From the NCBI GenBank assembly GCA_938030845.1, contig CALHIC010000126.1:1-7353 (forward strand): 7,353 nucleotides of DNA. The letters run 5' to 3'. The notes beneath the pieces are model-generated. The model did no database searches. It was not told the DNA's origin and saw nothing but the letters and a program-made list of their open reading frames with translations. The first letter of the stretch is position 1. Each line of letters opens with the position of its first letter. Source of the DNA: an uncultured Oribacterium sp. (GTDB lineage Bacteria > Bacillota > Clostridia > Lachnospirales > Lachnospiraceae). The translations under genes were made by a program, and so were the position numbers. Shown in pieces: positions 6,326 to 7,353 of the stretch.

Positions 6326-7144
6326 ATGAACGATTTATCTGATGAGGACTTTAAGCGGCTTTATACCTTTATGCAGGAGAAATTCGGCATTGATCTAAAG
6401 CGTAAAAAGCCTTTGATTGTAAGCCGTCTCTCTTCTATCCTGGAGAGCCGGGGATATACGGACTTTCACGATTATGTGAATGACATTATCCAAAAACAGG
6501 ACCAGGATATGATGACTACCCTGCTGAATAAGCTCACCACAAACTATACCTACTTTATGCGAGAGGAATCTCACTTTGATTATCTGGAAAATGTGGTGAT
6601 GCCCCAGTTGGCAGAAAAACACAAGAATGACCGGGTGCTCTCTATCTGGAGCGCCGGTTGCTCTTCCGGAGAAGAGCCCTATAACATTTCCATGTATCTC
6701 TTAGAGTACTTTGGAAAGTTAGGGGGAAACTGGGACACTCGTATTCTGGCTACAGACATTTCTCAAAATGTCTTATCCAAGGCGGAAAACCCGAAATACC
6801 TTCCGGAAAGCTTGGAAAAGCTTCCGAAAAGCTGGAAAAACAAGTATTTTGTTCCCATTGAAGACGGTTACTACACCGTCAGTGAGGAGCTTCGAAGAAA
6901 TGTTATCTTCCGCCCCTTTAATCTCATGTCTCCCATCAAGTTTAAAAGAGACTTTGATTTAATCTTTTGTCGGAATGTTATGATTTACTTTGACCAGCCT
7001 ACCAAGGATGCCTTGGTAAAGCGTTTCTATGATGTGACTTACCCCGGAGGACACCTCTTTATCGGCCATTCCGAGGGACTTACAAAAGCCACTTGCCCTT
7101 ATACCTATGTGAAGCCTGCGATTTATCGGAGGGATGAAAAATAA
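6326..7144 (+). CDS. cheR: Chemotaxis protein methyltransferase CheR
   Basis: CheR transfers methyl groups from S-adenosylmethionine to receptor glutamates, the adaptation step opposed by CheB. The 272-residue length is standard. The N-terminal helical domain (about 1-70) contains a basic segment LKRKKPLIVSRLSSILESRG (24-43). The catalytic domain follows: TNYTYFMREESHF (72-84), the SAM-binding loop SIWSAGCSSGEEPY (106-119), ATDIS with the ribose-binding acid D144, the beta-subdomain region (about 174-200), and FCRNVMIYFD (214-223). GGHLFIGHSEGL (241-252) closes the fold. ATG at 6326 is 10 bases after the cheW stop, with AGAGGG (6315-6320) overlapping that stop. It is the last gene of the operon. 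No tetratricopeptide or CheB domain is fused. Arginine codons are mixed, with CGG as frequent as CGT, unlike cheA, fitting the lower amounts expected of CheR. Confidence 0.97.
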   Translation: MNDLSDEDFKRLYTFMQEKFGIDLKRKKPLIVSRLSSILESRGYTDFHDYVNDIIQKQDQDMMTTLLNKLTTNYTYFMREESHFDYLENVVMPQLAEKHKNDRVLSIWSAGCSSGEEPYNISMYLLEYFGKLGGNWDTRILATDISQNVLSKAENPKYLPESLEKLPKSWKNKYFVPIEDGYYTVSEELRRNVIFRPFNLMSPIKFKRDFDLIFCRNVMIYFDQPTKDALVKRFYDVTYPGGHLFIGHSEGLTKATCPYTYVKPAIYRRDEK

Positions 7145-7198
7145 GAGCTAAGAAAAGCGCTTTATAAAGAGAATTATCAGCAACACAAATCAAGTGAT

Positions 7199-7239
7199 AA
7201 AGCATATCTTCTATCTTTTGGATGAGGATATGCTTTTTT
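7199..7239 (+). terminator. Intrinsic terminator of the cheA-cheW-cheR operon
   Basis: AAAGCATATCTTC (7199-7211) pairs with GAGGATATGCTTT (7224-7236), a 13-bp stem with one G-T pair and a 12-base loop. The stem runs into TTTTTTATTTTT. It lies 54 bases past the cheR stop. A shorter inverted repeat TTATCA/TGATAA (7174-7179 and 7195-7200) overlaps its left foot by two bases and is probably incidental. Confidence 0.85.
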
Positions 7240-7245
7240 ATTTTT

Positions 7246-7353
7246 ACACTCCCGCTAAGTTCGCCACGGCTAATGATACTAAACGCAGGAGTAGCGCTCA
7301 TCTGCGATGCTTCGGAGCACAAGCTCACCCCTCCCCTCAAGGCACGCTCCCGC
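7246..7353. repeat. Structured gene-free DNA at the right edge, possible intergenic repeat
   Basis: ACTCCCGC (7248-7255) and GCAGGAGT (7285-7292) form an inverted repeat with one mismatch, spanning 45 bases. A small TGCT/AGCA hairpin with a TCGG loop follows near 7308-7319. The opening ACACTCCCGC (7246-7255) recurs as ACGCTCCCGC (7344-7353) at the window end, 98 bases later, as if a second copy began there. Base composition is more GC-rich than the terminator region before it. A minus-strand frame (7340-7080) crosses this DNA, the terminator and the end of cheR, and is not credible as a gene. Only one full unit is visible, so calling it a repeat is tentative. Confidence 0.4.

Noticed and set aside
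7154..7163. Ten-base palindrome AAAGCGCTTT after cheR
   Set aside because: It is a single short palindrome without a T run or partner site; the real terminator lies 36 bases further on.
7080..7340. 86-residue minus-strand frame at the right edge
   Set aside because: It crosses the end of cheR, the operon terminator and the structured edge DNA, with no domain or convincing start signal.

Overview
This window is a compact motility and chemotaxis locus from a Gram-positive anaerobe of the class Clostridia. A Lachnospiraceae genome is the best fit and Oribacterium is a guess. The grounds are moderately AT-rich DNA, strong AAGGAGG-type ribosome binding sites, a Firmicutes-like chemoreceptor, a CheA with a P2-like middle domain, and SigD-type promoters. 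No phylogenetic search could be run.

Layout from left to right. Bases 1-245 hold a non-coding tandem repeat with a 99-bp period: two good copies and a decayed, partial third. A minus-strand terminator (312-347) closes a large methyl-accepting chemotaxis protein gene read leftward (434-2632, GTG start). A 427-bp divergent intergenic region (2633-3059) carries the receptor promoter and the flgB promoter. flgB (3060-3449), a flagellar rod gene, stands alone without flgC or fliE. It is followed by a possible 27-codon ORF (3482-3565) that ends exactly where a strong intrinsic terminator begins (3566-3595). A new promoter (3617-3642) then starts the cheA-cheW-cheR operon (3705-7144), which ends at another intrinsic terminator (7199-7239). 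The right edge (7246-7353) is gene-free DNA with an inverted repeat and may be a second intergenic repeat family.

How the parts work together. The receptor senses a ligand outside the cell and CheW couples it to the histidine kinase CheA. CheR methylates receptor glutamates for adaptation. FlgB is part of the rod of the flagellum that this pathway steers. All three transcription units appear to be read by the flagellar sigma factor (sigma-28/SigD). Each has a TAT(A/G) -35 element, a spacer of exactly 14 bases and a (G/T)CCGAT -10 element. cheY, cheB, cheC and cheD are not in the window and must lie elsewhere if present.

I see no wholly new biological system. The points most worth a second look are the orphan flgB under a late-class promoter, the uniform SigD-type promoters, the small tryptophan-rich ORF touching a terminator, and the repeat DNA at both edges.
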